DNA of 64,000 nucleotides from Embiotoca jacksoni (lineage: Eukaryota; Chordata; Actinopteri; Embiotocidae): contig JAKOON010000006.1 in assembly GCA_022577435.1 (NCBI GenBank), positions 10,104,001 through 10,168,000 of the forward strand, written 5' to 3'. The position numbers and the translations under genes were made by a program. This document shows positions 14,572 through 27,321 of this stretch, one piece after another. Position 1 is the stretch's first letter, and each line of letters begins with the position of its first letter. The notes beneath the pieces were generated by a model that saw only the letters and a program-made list of their open reading frames with translations, was not told the origin of the DNA and made no database searches.

Positions 14572-14642
14572 CATAAGGTAATCATTAGATGTGAGAGGGG
14601 GCCGGCAGCCGTCTACATCAAATAGAATATCCTCAAAGTTCC
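14572..14642 (-). other. Candidate exon, unidentified
   Basis: On the minus strand, an acceptor-like tcctgcaag is followed by a frame reading NFEDILFDVDG, then CRPPLTSNDY. A donor-like ATG|GTGAAG follows. Without splicing, the frame ends at a TAG at 14,557-14,559. The composition looks protein-like for about 24 residues, but I do not recognise a family and found no partner exons. Confidence is low. Confidence 0.15.
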
Positions 14643-15912
14643 CTTGCAGGAAATAAGAGCAATTGAGTAATTGATAAATATGTGGACACTATGTGGATAT
14701 TGCAGATAGAGTCGAAGCCACTGTGGAAGTTCTGGCATCTTTTATTGACCCCGTAGGAGTTTTATAAGAACTAATTTGGGGTTTTTGAGTGGAACTGAGG
14801 CAAGAATAAAATCAGCTTCTCAAATCCATATGAAATTTGTTAAGCTGAAACAATAACAGTCTGTCAGCAGTGCTTTGGGTTTGCTACGGTGTGTAATATA
14901 CCTCACTGTGCATTGTGCTGTTACAGTCCACACAGCTTAACTGTGCATTGAGTCGGCTAATTGAGTAAAGGTAAGCTTAGACAGAGCATGGATGAGAGGA
15001 GCAAAGCTATGTGATTTGGCTGATTTTCATAAGCCACAGAATCCCGCCACACAAAGCCCGAGGCCCGCTGCTTTCACCTCCATCTCTGCAAATTATCCTG
15101 AACTGATGGAGAGATGACGCTGGAAAGAGAAAGAGAGGCAGAAGGAGAGGAGAGTTCCTGTGGTTCTCTGTGGCTTCAGACCTCTGTAATCAGCATGCCA
15201 AGCTCCTGATGTCTAAATCCACAACTCGGACCCAGACAGCATACATATACTCAACACACATATATACACACAGGCACATGCACACACACAGAGCAAGTTC
15301 CTGACACATGAGCTCTGCGGTGATCTCTGTGCATGTGGAGTTTGGCAAAGGAACACGTCCCGAATAAATGCAAAACGACAGAGATTCAAACACACACATG
15401 CAGTGTTGCTCAGAGCCACTTGGTATTGTACAGTATAAATGATTAGCATCTGAGCTTTCTGATTTACCAATAAAATTTGATTAAAAAAAAAAAAAAAAAT
15501 TCTTGAGAGCCTAACTCATTCTGAAATTTTGAGGCAGATATGGGTAATTGGGGGTTTTGACATAGAAGCAAGGATGGCCTGAATGTGGTCATTAAAATAT
15601 TGTGACCCAGATATGAGCAGGACATTTTACAGCTGAAAAATGAATTAATCAGTGCTCTGCAGTGGGCAAAAGATGTAATAGGGATACTGCTTCTAAAAAT
15701 AGTATGTTTGACAATTCTGTAGACTACTATAATTTCTTGTGACTCGCATGTACGCTGATACAAATATATCTGTCATAAGCTCGTACCATCAGCTAATTTC
15801 CAACATTTTATGTGTTGGGCTTGATGGGATACTTGGTGATGTTTGTTATTGTGGAGTTTAGTTAGAGAATAACACTCAATAAATAATAAAAATGTTCACT
15901 TCACCATCTAAA

Positions 15913-16088
15913 CCAGAAGTGCCCAAATTCTTTACTATGAAAGGCCAAACATAAATCTGCATGGAGGCCCAGTTACACTAATTCATTGATTAATTTATAT
16001 CCAATACTCTTTACAGGCTCTGGAAACCAGAGTGGGAAACTGTTGTTTATGTTATGTGAAATTCTATTTTATTTAATATATTTGACAG

Positions 16089-16134
<46 letters not shown>

Positions 16135-16406
16135 CACAACAATTAAAACACTACTCCTCAATTTGTGTAGTCATTTTATTATTGTAAGGAAATTATTGTG
16201 ATTTCAATGTAATTTAATAAGGAAAACGCATCAACTGTAAAACTCAAATTATATACTTGCAGTATATACTGCACAACATTTACAGTTTGTAGTCTCTGCA
16301 ATTAGGATTTTAAACCACTTAAGAATAAGGAGAATAAGCACAAGCATGTCAAAAGTTATGGTGGGCCAAAACAAAGAAGAAGTGGTCCAAACTTGGGCCA
16401 CTGGCC
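15913..16406. mobile_element. Possible hAT-type MITE relic with a poly(A) run inside
   Basis: The left side (ccagaagtgcccaaattc) and right side (tccaaacttgggccactgg) are roughly inverted. They have the 'gtggcccaaact' style of fish hAT-derived non-autonomous elements. A 39-base A run lies inside (16,094-16,132). There is no coding capacity. The ends are diverged and no target-site duplication is clear. Confidence 0.35.
16094..16132. repeat. Poly(A) run, 39 bases
   Basis: Uninterrupted A homopolymer. Run lengths of this size are often mis-sized in assemblies. Confidence 0.97.
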
Positions 16407-18421
16407 CTAAATTGGGCTGCTATGATCACAATTTAAAGCTACTGACCACCAATTTATAATTTTAAAGTGCTCTTTCACTATCCCCCACAACTCATTCATG
16501 TCTTCATATCTGTTTGTTTTTCTCGAAGTAAACATCGTGTATGTTTCTTTAAATGGAAAGTTGTCTGATGGTTTAAAGGAACATTTGTAACTGTAAACAA
16601 AACCAAAAACATAAGAAGAAATACAAGAACGAATGTAAAAATCTAACATTAATGTTATTGATTGCACAATACATCAAATAATCAGCATCCAGAGTGGCAG
16701 TAATGCTCTCATTATGATCAGCCCGTGCTTTTTCTCATGACATCTGCTCAAAACATCAGGTGTTTCTTTAATAAACACGCAGCGCAATTATTCACGACTG
16801 GCTGGCTGCTCATCATTAGAAGCAGCAGTAACATGGCCCGTTTTCATCCTTATGTTACTCATGGGGGGCTTTGTGAGGCTGAAACGTCATCATGGACCAT
16901 TTCTATTTATAGTCAAACTCTGACACAGTGGCGGATGATGTCACACTTGTCAATGTGTGTACACATGTATGCGTGTGCATGTATTCACAAGTGCAAGGGC
17001 ATATGGGACTATTCAAGGGAGGTCTTTTTGTATGCATGCATTCTTAAGGCAGGGGTCAGCATTTCAGAGCCCAAAGCTAAGTTATATCAGATAGGAATTA
17101 CAGCTGTGAAGGATGATAAACGGAGAGTTAAACCTTGAGAGACAGAGTAAAAACCATATGTCACTTCCTGCAGTGGGAGGAAAACTATTAGGCTAATATC
17201 TCTGGGAAGGTTTATCTAAGTAGAAAAAGTTCTGACCTTTCAGTGAGAGAAACTTTGGTTGAAAAACCGGTATATAAGATAGCCCACGGGGGGCTAAGAC
17301 AGTGAACTTTTGTCCTTGGCACTTACAAAAGACTACTGATAGAGGTAGTCTAATACTCAAGGAGGGGTTTTAATGTGATAAGGATTATATGAACCAGAGA
17401 GCTTGGCAGCTTGACTCTCAGGTAGTGAATTAAATAGACACTCACCGATGAATATAAAGTCTCCAAAGGTGGTCTTATCATCACAGGGAGTTGTAGGGAA
17501 CACAGTGGCGGTGCAGGCCAATATATGAGTCAGACTGAAGGGAATTTAGCTTAGCTGTTACTAAAGAGCCTTTGTTAAGTGGAATAAAGAGCTGCATTGA
17601 CTCCCCTCATCTGCTCTTTCTCTATGGGACCTACTGGTGTGGTTCAGTGGGAGGATGGATAATGTGACTGATGCTGGAATTTTAAGTGTTATGGCATTAT
17701 TAAGAAACCAGTTAGAACCAATTTAGCCAATTCCCCCCCCCCAAAAAAAAATCATGTTCGCTTGATTTTGCAGTGATTATATTACCATAGAAAAACACAT
17801 AAAAACATTATTTATTTATCCCGAAACTATCATGTTATGCCATATGGAGGCAGATCACATTTAAAACAGTCGCATTTATTTTAGTAAACGTTGTTCTTTA
17901 TACGAGATTAAAAAAAACATATTTGTAAAGCTAAACTATTTGTCAAGTTTTAAGTTAAATGTTTTTTGTTAATAAAGAAATGAGTCACATTTTAATATGA
18001 CAAAGTGATATAATCACATCATCAAAATACAACACTAATATTCAATAAACAATCTGTTAGTGTCTGACTTTTCAGATGCAGATAGGACCTGTGTTATAAA
18101 AGTGGCCTTTTCTTATGAGATGTACATCCTCAGTACAGCATGGCCAAACAATTCAGCTCAGTGTAGTGTATATGTGGGCCAAAGCCCACACATGCCACTC
18201 ACTATATGTAATCCTGCAGGCAAATTTCTGGACATCAACTCCTTTAGTGTGATATGTTGAGTTACTGTAATACTTTAACATTTTCTTGTAACAATGGCAG
18301 AAATAATGTCTACCCAAGACAGAGTTTTGTTACTCATTTGTAAAGTGTAATTTCTGTAAGGAGCTGGTTGAAACATGTCAACCTAAAACTACTTGAGTGA
18401 AAATAATTGTTGATGCCCAAT

Positions 18422-18424
18422 AAA

Positions 18425-18472
<48 letters not shown>
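18422..18472. repeat. Compound poly(A)-(AT)n microsatellite
   Basis: About 21 A residues are followed by about 15 AT units. Confidence 0.95.
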
Positions 18473-18476
<4 letters not shown>

Positions 18477-21199
18477 CACCACTAATAGAAAAATGTCTCT
18501 GCAGCCTTAGTAATTATCATGGACAACACATCTGTCCATGTCCTGTATTATATCCAAAGATGAACATCTCAACATCAATAAAGGTTCCTCGCCTTTTTTT
18601 TTTTAATCAAATCTTCTATTAAACATGAAAAGTCCAACGAATGCACACAAACAGCCCTCAGCAAATGTCCACCACAAAATACTCTTTTCAAGCTGAGGAC
18701 AAGCCTGTTTTCAAAACTGACCTAACCATGAGAATATATAGCACAGCTAAGTGAGATCTCTCATGCATAGGAAGAGAGAAAGAAAAAAAACGAAAAAAAA
18801 CAAGGGGGAGGAAAAAACAGTGCTTTTATTCCACTGGGTCGCTGTGTCCATTCAGGGTCACATTGCATGAAACTACAAAACAACGTGGGTACATCCAGAT
18901 CATTAAGCCCAAAACGCTCCGGGTCTCACCGGAATTTACTAACATGGGAGCCAATGCATTTTTGTTGAGGATCTAAGAAGGGACAACACAGCGCTCCCAC
19001 TTTGAGAGTAAAATTAATCACGAATGACTGAAGAGACCACAGATCTAATGCGATATTCCTGAAAGGAGAGATGTCTAAGAGCTTTGAAGTTGTCATTTTG
19101 TTTGGACATAAATACAGTTTTTGTTGTACACTTCATGCTTCAGTATGTAAGGATTTTCACTCTCTCCTTCATCTGTGTTGATCATTCTAACAGATGCTTT
19201 CAATCACACATCTCAACAACTTTGCACATCTGTAAGCTCCAGATGTGATATAGCCCACTCAAACTACAACTTTTATTGAATGATAAGAAGGAGAAAGACA
19301 AAGAAAACCTTATTAAGAGTATCTTCATAAGGAAAAATCTTTTGTACTGCTAATTGGGTTCTTTCTCAGTTCAGCCATGTAATGCTCCATCCTGACAGAT
19401 AATTTGACACCTTAAGGTCATGATGCTGCATGAAAACAAAAACTGCATGGAACAATGGTCTCTGAGGTCAGGAGTGTTGCTGCGAGGTCTTACGGTTTGT
19501 CTTTATCTTCGAAAGAGGCAAGACACTCGAATGATCAAAGCGTATTAAGACTTCTGAGTGTAAACACTTACATTATTCACTCAGCAGTGATCCCAAGCCT
19601 TCTGGAGAGCATTTTCACTTCTGGACTTTCTTTGTTTCAGAAAAGTGAAAATATGGAAAACAAACTATGAAAAACACTGAAAACTCTTATCATCAGACAC
19701 TGACTGTGACAAGGGCCACTGATGATGCCCACTGCCTCCTCAGCAGTCTGACCACCTACTAAGCTACTGAACAGCAAGTGGCTAAAGACAACACAGACAT
19801 GCTGATGGTGTTAGTAAAGTGATGTTGTCTGTATCAGTGCAGGTGAAGCGGTAAGAATCTCCAGAGGCAGAAATTGACAGTTAGTGCTAAGACTCATTAA
19901 ACAGGCCAATTCTTCCCCTCTCACAACCTTTTCCACTTTTCTAACCCCTAAATGGTCAAGCATTGGCCGCTCAAGACTCCGGACTGCTGCTGTGTTTTAA
20001 TAGTTGCTGCACTAGTGTCCATTTACTTTTGGGCCTCCATAATTTGAAGCAATCTCTAACATAATTCTTAAAATATTGATGTAAACATACTCAAATTAAA
20101 GCCAAGGCCGAGTATTTTAATATATTTAATTTAAAATTTAAGGAGCTGAAGCTCAGAGACAGAAAAACCAAACAAACATAGTATAACTTTCCAAATATTT
20201 GCAGTCTGGACTTTGTCTCCTGCTTTTCACACAAGCTTCAGGAGCAGCAACTTGTGCCACATTTCTACATCCGTTTAATCCAAAGCGCTTTGTTTTTCTC
20301 CCTAGGGGCCATCCTGAGTTCCCAAATGTCGAAAGAGAGTGAACACAGATGGGGGCCGGAGCAGAGATGTGTTGTATAATGTACACAAGCACAGCAAACA
20401 CTATGTTCTGCCATTCACTGAAGCACGTAGTACCCTGACATCATAAGTGAACAATCGTCAAAACTGAATGTTAAAGCCAAACACACACACATACACATGC
20501 ATAGCACTGAAGCCGTGAAGAGAGTGCAGCCTGAAGGAGCCAGTGCATCCATACAGAAGGTCAGGCTGAGAAGGACAGAGGATGATGCACATCATCAGAC
20601 TGTAATAGCCAGGAGACCCCGAGGTGCTCGCCTGAGTCTGTACACTCACAGCCGCCAAAAAAATATGGATGAAAACAAATGAGGCAGCAAAGCCAAAGTG
20701 AAAGAGTTTGACAAGTCGGAACATGATAACAATTATTTTTTTTTTTTTTTTTTTTTTAAATCAAGTTAAACAGAAATGAAGGTGTAAGAGAAGATGCAGC
20801 CGTTTTGTTATTGTACACAGAAAGATAAAGTCTTCTGAAGAATAACTAAAAATATATTATGTGTAGTGTGTTAAGCAGAAGGTAATGTTTTACAGAAATG
20901 TAAGTATTATACACTGACTTTGTGAAATATATACTTATTACATCCATACAGCAAGTGCCATATGATATGCAAAACCATCAAAAGTGCTTCACAAGTCAGA
21001 ACTATGCTTGTGTCAAAAGTAGGTCATATTTTAACACCACGATTCATGCCTGTAATTACTTTTAGCAGAGTTTATATCAAGAGATATATGAATTAAAATA
21101 ATGCAGTATGTTGTCAAGTATCGGAAATCATGGTATTTTTTTGTTTTTTGAAACATCTGTACCCGAATTTGGAGTCTTCTTCATGCTCTGGGTTTGCTG

Positions 21200-21560
21200 C
21201 TGGTCCACTTCACTCAGTCAGTCAGTAAAAGCCGCGCTTTGGTCCACAGAGGAAACCTGGAGCTGTCTGTCTCACGCGGTCCCCACGACCAAAAATCGGA
21301 ATCGACTTTGTTGTCTCAGTTTCGCTGCACTTGTTCTTATCGTGTGGCTACGGCTCTCTGTGAGCGTGATGACACGTGGTGACTGCAGGCAGCGCAGATG
21401 CAGATATGCCGTGAAATCCCGAGAGCTCGACGATGTGCACTTTAGTGGGATGCTGAGTATCTCGAGACTCCACGACCATGATGCAAAAGAAATGTGAGCG
21501 CACGAGGGGGGCGGGTGGAGAGGTTCACTGACACGCTTTTACGCACAGATCCCAATTGGA
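21200..21560. promoter_or_regulatory. Isolated CpG-rich patch, possible promoter
   Basis: CpG dinucleotides are dense here (about 20 in 350 bases by eye), whereas the surrounding kilobases are AT-rich and CpG-poor. The patch contains CACGTG- and GGGGGCGGG-like words. A donor-like CAG|GTAGAG is present on the plus strand near 21,577, and TTCGG|GTACAG on the minus strand near 21,170. No downstream coding exon was found in either direction. It could drive an unrecognised non-coding RNA or a gene with distant exons. Confidence 0.35.
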
Positions 21561-23738
21561 GACTACACTGACACAGGTAGAGAGATGCTGTCTGTTATAG
21601 ACCTATATTCAGATAAAATGTGAAGTTTATCATCCCTTTTCATATTACTTCTCTGAGTAGTCTCTGCTCAGAAACTGACATACTAATGAGATATAATCTG
21701 GGTGGGTTGAGTGGCACATTACAAACCTGTGACTGAATACAGTGAGCACATAATCAGAAACACATGGTTGAAGCTGGTGCCCAGAATTTTGTTTTAGTGA
21801 AAAACAGCAGCAGATTTGCCTTTAATCAGCTCTCAGTTCGCTACATACAAGGACAAAGGAATCTGTTTGTTCTCACATACCTGAACTTGAAACATGAGGA
21901 GTAAAATATGTAGAAGTTAAATGAATGCAAACCTGTTTGAGTGACATCCCTCAGGAAGCTTTCTGTTGTTTCAATATGAACACAAACTGATACTCTGAAG
22001 CATGAGGTGTGCTGCTTTGAAATAACTGTAAAATACTGCTCTCTTCTGGTTAAAACTGAGACTGTCTGTTCTTCACTGGCTGTCACATTTTCATATTTTT
22101 GTAAGCAGCATTATCAAAATTGATAGAGTACGTGGTTGCACTTGATTATTGAGGTATTCATTACAGTGAATCATGAGGAACCATCTCACTGCTCTGACAT
22201 TTTATTTTCCAATTTGAAAACCCTACTTTGACAGAACGTGTCCTTGCACTTGTGATAGTTGACCAGTTAAAATAATATTGCTCTAAAAGTTTAATTCATG
22301 TCACATTATAGAACATTTGCATTCCTTTTAAATTCTCAAGACATGGTTTAACTGAGGCTCAACGTAATAAAAAGCTCCAAATATATCAGACACATTTATA
22401 CAGCTCAGCTCATTTCATTTTTTATGTCAGAAACAGGTTACCGATTATCTGGCTGGTATAACAAGTCCACTGAAGCCTGCAAGAAGGATACGTGGTCAGT
22501 TTGCCAATAACAAACTGTATAAGTCACACAATGTACTGTTTATAGTAAGTCATAAAAACAAACAATTCTCGCAAACAGTTGTATTTTAATCTAACTCAAA
22601 CTGATTCTTGAGAATTTCAAAGGAAAAAAGGAATGCAAATGTTCTATAAAGTGACATGAATTAAATTTTTAGAGCAATATTATTTTAACTGTTTACGAGT
22701 TTTCAAGTAACCATCAATTACCGAAAATGACCAAATACATCAACCTTGTTAACCTGCCATTCACGCTTTCCATCCCCTTGTAGAAAAGACAGTGCAGGAG
22801 CAAAGGTGTTGCTCAGTTTAATATTCTCGTCTCATCTGTCGGACTCATTGATCCGTTAGCTGACTGAGGTTTATAAAATCAATGAAGTATTACTAGTCTA
22901 ACTGTGCTGTGTCTTGGTAAATCACATTGTATTGTTAAATGTTCCCATTTGGGCAAAACCAGCACAGGGTAAGAAAATTAAGGCGACTGGCAACATAGAC
23001 AGTCTGAGACAAGTGGGGCTGAAATGAAGTGTCTGCAAGCATGCTGTGATAGAGTGTCCATTAGGTTTCCTCGGACTATAACTTCAGTGTTTGAATATTT
23101 ATAGGCCGTGGTAGATGAGTAGTTGCATTAACAGTCACATGAAGCAGTAACAGTTTTGAGACATATGCTGCTGAAGATCAAACAGGAACCACAAAACTAG
23201 TGCTTTTGATCTGGGGCAAACTGGGTCAAGAAGTGGCCCCTGAAGAATCATGACATTTAGCTAGTACTGTCTTTCAGTTTGGATTCCTGTGAAGACTCCC
23301 ACGGACACCAAATCCCACCCCCTAAAAGTGTAAATACCATGTCATGCAATTTTGAACGAAGGTCATGAGGACTTCATTATGTTCAGCATATGCACTTTTA
23401 ATCTTAATCGAATTTATTTAAGTAAACATCTTGTAACTTAATACACCTTTAAACTGGTCACAAACTAGCAAGAGGTTTACTGAAAACAAATGTAGGCCTA
23501 TTTGATTAAAACTGAGGTTAACACAAATCAAAGGAGTAGATGAAGACAACAATGCGAGCAGTGCATGGATGTGTCGTGTGCTCAGACGTAGAGGGTACAC
23601 ACCAAAACAAGCTGACAGGGTGAATATCAGCTGTTGGACAGCAAATGGGCTAGCTTATAGAGTCTGGGAGGCCCAAGGGAACTAAATCAGCTCACAGCTG
23701 ATCTCTATGTCTTCTATGATGCAGGACAGCCTCCAAGA

Positions 23739-23744
<6 letters not shown>

Positions 23745-23781
<37 letters not shown>
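23745..23781. repeat. Poly(A) run, 37 bases
   Basis: Uninterrupted A homopolymer in non-coding DNA. Confidence 0.97.
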
Positions 23782-23783
<2 letters not shown>

Positions 23784-24804
23784 ATTGCATATATCTGTCC
23801 CTGGTTATGTGATGGCTGTGGTTTAAAATTCCTGACAAACGTGTGTTCTGGAAATTCAAAAACAAAACAAAAAGACATTGGCAGTTTGTTTAAAGTGAGA
23901 TGATTTTGAATAATATCATAACTAAAGTGTGTTTAAGTGTGGAGTTTTCTGTTTCCAAAAACAATGATGTCAAAGCATTCAAATATATGTTCTCCAAATA
24001 TTTGGACATTACACAATAAAAGTAATATGATTTTTAAAACAACATTAAGGCATATGTTTGTTAGTTTTATTTATATGTGGCATGTTGATACATATTGGGC
24101 AGCAAAACAGGTTCCGTCTCCTTTTATGAGAAGTATTTTTGAGGTCATGACCCTGTTTAAGGATAAGGCGGGTATCGATAATGGATGGTCAGATGTTTTT
24201 GTTCTATATTTGTACGTAATTACCTAAATTATGAATACATGAAACATGTAAGATTTATAACAATACATTATGTGAGAAGTCTTTGGGAACACATGCAAAC
24301 CACACACCCATGTGCCCCTATTTCCCCCCTGTCAGGTGCATGACTTTTGCTCACCACAGAGCCTTCAAAAATATTTTTCTGGTTAAGTACTGAAGCAAAA
24401 ACACCTGCTGATTGTCTTCCCTGCCACATTTCTGGAAATCAATAATCTGACTGCTCTGTTGGGCCAGTTTCAACCTTTGTGTTCCAGTTAGCTATTATTC
24501 CCACTGCCTTTTACATCTCCTGCATGTTTATTACATTGATATCTATTACTTGTGCCTAACCAGTCAAATATAGCCACAACAATACCACACAAATATTAGA
24601 GTTGTAATATTGATGAGCAATACAAATAATATTAAGAATCATTTTAACCAGAATTAATAATACAATTATTAAAACTGAGCATTTTGTCTTGTGTATGTTG
24701 ATTGAAATCACTTGAAAATCTAAATTCAGCTAAAAGTATTTTTACTTTGTAAAGAAGAAGACGTCCAAAAAGTCCATAATATTTGATATCATTGCTAAGC
24801 AAAA

Positions 24805-27218
24805 TTATAGTGGCCTGTTGATGACCGCTGTGGAGCTGCCGTTCATGTTCATAACTTCATACACATAATCATTGGACTCTTGCGGGGCACTTCTTCTTCC
24901 TCTGCTGCGAATGGATTGTTTCACCTGTTGGCAGTGAAAATATTATTGTAGAGATTTTCTGTATAGCATGAGGGTTTGTGCAGAATTTTTAAAAAAAAAC
25001 TACATTCAGTAAATGACAGTAAATTCAAAGAAACGGAAGACCTAATTTTTCAACAAATGTTAACTGTAAAATAAACTTTCTTGTTTGAGATGGCAGAGCA
25101 GTTGAAGATAATTAAATAGCACTACAAATTTGGTGATTTTTCTGAAGTGGTAGAGCAAGTACAAGGTTTTGTGGAGTTCTTTCAATGAGACGACACGTTA
25201 GGGGCATTTGAGGGAGAAAATTGTTGTTAAATCATCATGAATCTTGGTTTATCTAGCACAGGCATTGTGTTTGAGACAGCAATGAAAAAAATGTGAAGGG
25301 GGTATTGTCAGTTCGAAGAAGCAACCCACATCTGCACTTAAGACACAGACTGAGCATTCAGTGGTTTTAGATTTAATCAGCATGCGAGCTCGAGGGGTTC
25401 ATTATGTTTACAGCATTTCTGTGGTTTGGAAGGGATGCTGTGTGATAGACTGGTAAAGCGTGCATATACAATTGATAATGTGTACAGATAAACAAGGCAA
25501 CCGCTATTGCAATCCAAAACTTACAGAACTGGACTATAGAGCTTGATAAGGCACAAAGCAATGATTAATGAGAACTGAACTCACCCTCAGGATGATCAGT
25601 AGGATGAAGATGATGCCAACTAGCAAGCTGATGGCACAGGCAGCAGTGACAATTAACACCAGAGGCGGACCTCTCTCCTCTGCACTGGTCCCGGGCACCT
25701 TTTCTGGTTTGGAACATGGTGTTACTCCTGTGTGAAAGAAAGGCAAACATGGGTTACACCAAATCAAATGTAATGTCTTCATGCAAATGCTCTAAAGGTT
25801 TCTCATCGTGACAACCTTTGTGGAACAGTTTTGCTTTTTAAATTTGCAATTTGGTTTTGAATTGTTCATAAGCCTCAAAAAATAGGTTATCTAAAACTAA
25901 AAAGAAGGTCTTTAAATGTAGCACACAAGCATATTGGAAATAGCTGTTAATGAGTAATGGACATATGTAGTCCATCAGTTGTGGAGTATAATGGAAATAG
26001 TAATAACACAATCTACAATTTTTATCTTGCAAGCAAAAGTCCTGCACTTAACAGAGGTAAATTTACAAAAGTGAGCAAAATTTGGTTACTAAGAACTGAT
26101 AATAATTAGCATTATACTTGCCATTGTTGCCATGAATAAAATAGCTTTTCAAATAGGCCTACATTTTCCCTTTGTTTGCTTTTTGTTCTTCCTCCCCTTC
26201 CAAATGCCATAAATAATAAATAATATAAATAATTTATAATAATAAATAATTTTGGAATTTATGTTACTGGAATTCTATATCAATAAGAAGTAGAGTTAGA
26301 TCTCTTTGGAGACCTTAATCATGTTGCCACTGTACATAGTTTAACATAAGGTAGCCTACATTTCTTTGTCCATGCAATATCTGTATTTAGTCACCTTCAT
26401 CAACTATGGAAGATGAGTTTGTGGCAGAGTTAAAGGTCACCTTTTAAATGAGTAATTGAGCAAAGGTACCATGTGTATGCCAGACACTGCACCTCTGCAC
26501 CATTGAGAGTTACTACAACTAAGAGAAAGTTGAGCAGTTTTTGAGGAGAAAAAGGAAAAACAAACCTCTTACAAATACTATGGCAGAATTGCACCTGACT
26601 TGATTTATCATTGTGTTTGTGTAGACACAGGTGTAGACACCGGAGTCATCCGCGGTCAGGTTGCTGATGGTGATGGTGATGGTGTGGTTCTGGTATCTGT
26701 TTATCTGAATCCTGCTTTTGTACCCCGTTCGCTCCATGAGTTTGTCTTTGTAGAAAATCACCTCTTTCTCTTCAATAAATTCATGAAACAGATACATCCC
26801 GACATAATCTATAATCCTCTCGGGACATTCTTCAGAGGAACACCTCAAAGTGATGTTCTTGCCAGACTCCTTGTACATCACAGTGCTCTCTGTCATAAAA
26901 GAGACAAAACTGTCTGTGGTTAGAGGGTTTAAAAAAAAACATCAAAAAACAGACATTGCCATTATTCTAACACCAACTAAATAACAGTTTTGATGGAAGC
27001 AGCAGGAGTGACATTAATCTCAGATAACTACAGAGATCATGGGATCAAACTGAAAAAGAAGAAAACTTCTTTGATCTAAAATGATCCTTCTCAGCTGGTC
27101 TAGTGAACTTTATTATTCAGACTTTAACTACATCAATATCTATTTCAGAAAAGTAGATAGACCTACCTGAATAAGCAGATAGGCAGATCAACATTACGGA
27201 CCAACAGCATAGCAACAT
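24805..27218 (-). CDS. cd7al: CD7-like T-cell/NK surface receptor, complete, 4 exons, 212 aa
   Basis: Exons on the minus strand are 27,167-27,218, 26,566-26,889, 25,585-25,727 and 24,805-24,924, all GT-AG with continuous frame. The start is the ATG in gccaagATG, followed by a 17-residue hydrophobic signal peptide. Residues 18-126 form one Ig V domain: canonical Cys34 and Cys105 (DSGVYTC), an extra Cys39/Cys117 pair, and N-glycosylation sites at N29, N85 and N94. A short stalk leads to a membrane helix at about 146-172. The 39-residue basic tail carries YVYEVM, in which YEVM is a YxxM motif. Human CD7 has the same plan: one V domain with GIYL, a Tyr-Tyr-Glu-Asp strand and RGRI words, plus a YEDM motif known to bind PI3-kinase p85. 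Here the matching words are GMYL, FYKD and KSRI. It is probably a T/NK co-receptor acting at the plasma membrane. Alternatives are another CD28-like or single-V receptor; I rate CD7 clearly best. Confidence 0.85.
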
Positions 27219-27302
27219 CTTGGCGCGGTGACTGGGGCTCACGGGATTCTTGCTTTGTTTTTTCACACCCTCACACACAGACAGTGCAGCACAACAAGCG
27301 TG

Positions 27303-27320
27303 CTTCCTGTATGGTTTTAT
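27303..27320 (-). promoter_or_regulatory. Putative core promoter of the cd7-like gene
   Basis: Read on the minus strand, CATAAAAC (27,315-27,321) is a TATA-like box about 100 bases upstream of the ATG. It is followed closely by ACAGGAAGC, an ETS-type GGAA site at 27,303-27,308. Both are short motifs, so the start site is an inference. Confidence 0.3.
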
Positions 27321-27321
27321 G

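Larger units (their letters stand above)
10866..15912. other. Gene-free stretch with two weak candidate exons
   Basis: No gene is supported. Candidate exons at about 13,108-13,282 and 14,572-14,642 are described separately. Poly(A)-rich segments lie at 12,975-13,008 and 15,482-15,499. The GC-richer stretch 15,040-15,230 might be a conserved non-coding element, but nothing in it reads as protein. Confidence 0.4.
16407..24804. other. Gene-free stretch downstream of the cd7-like gene
   Basis: No supported gene. It holds a poly(A)/(AT) compound tract (18,422-18,472), a T run (about 20,736-20,757), a poly(A) run (23,745-23,781) and the CpG-rich patch listed separately. A minus-strand frame at 20,658-20,724 begins like a signal anchor (MFRLVKLFHFGF...) and meets a GTGAGT donor. 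It is preceded by a homopolymer with no acceptor, so I do not call it. Confidence 0.45.

Noticed and set aside
18930..18995. Exon-like minus-strand segment with acceptor cttcttag and donor CCG|GTGAGA
   Set aside because: The encoded peptide is only about 15 residues, and the surrounding sequence (catgggagccaatgcattt) looks like a recurring fish repeat.
20458..20724. Minus-strand frame starting like a signal anchor (MFRLVKLFHFGF) with a GTGAGT donor after Leu-Ala-Ala
   Set aside because: The ATG is preceded by a long A run on the minus strand with no acceptor or leader exon, and no downstream exon of a type II membrane protein was found.
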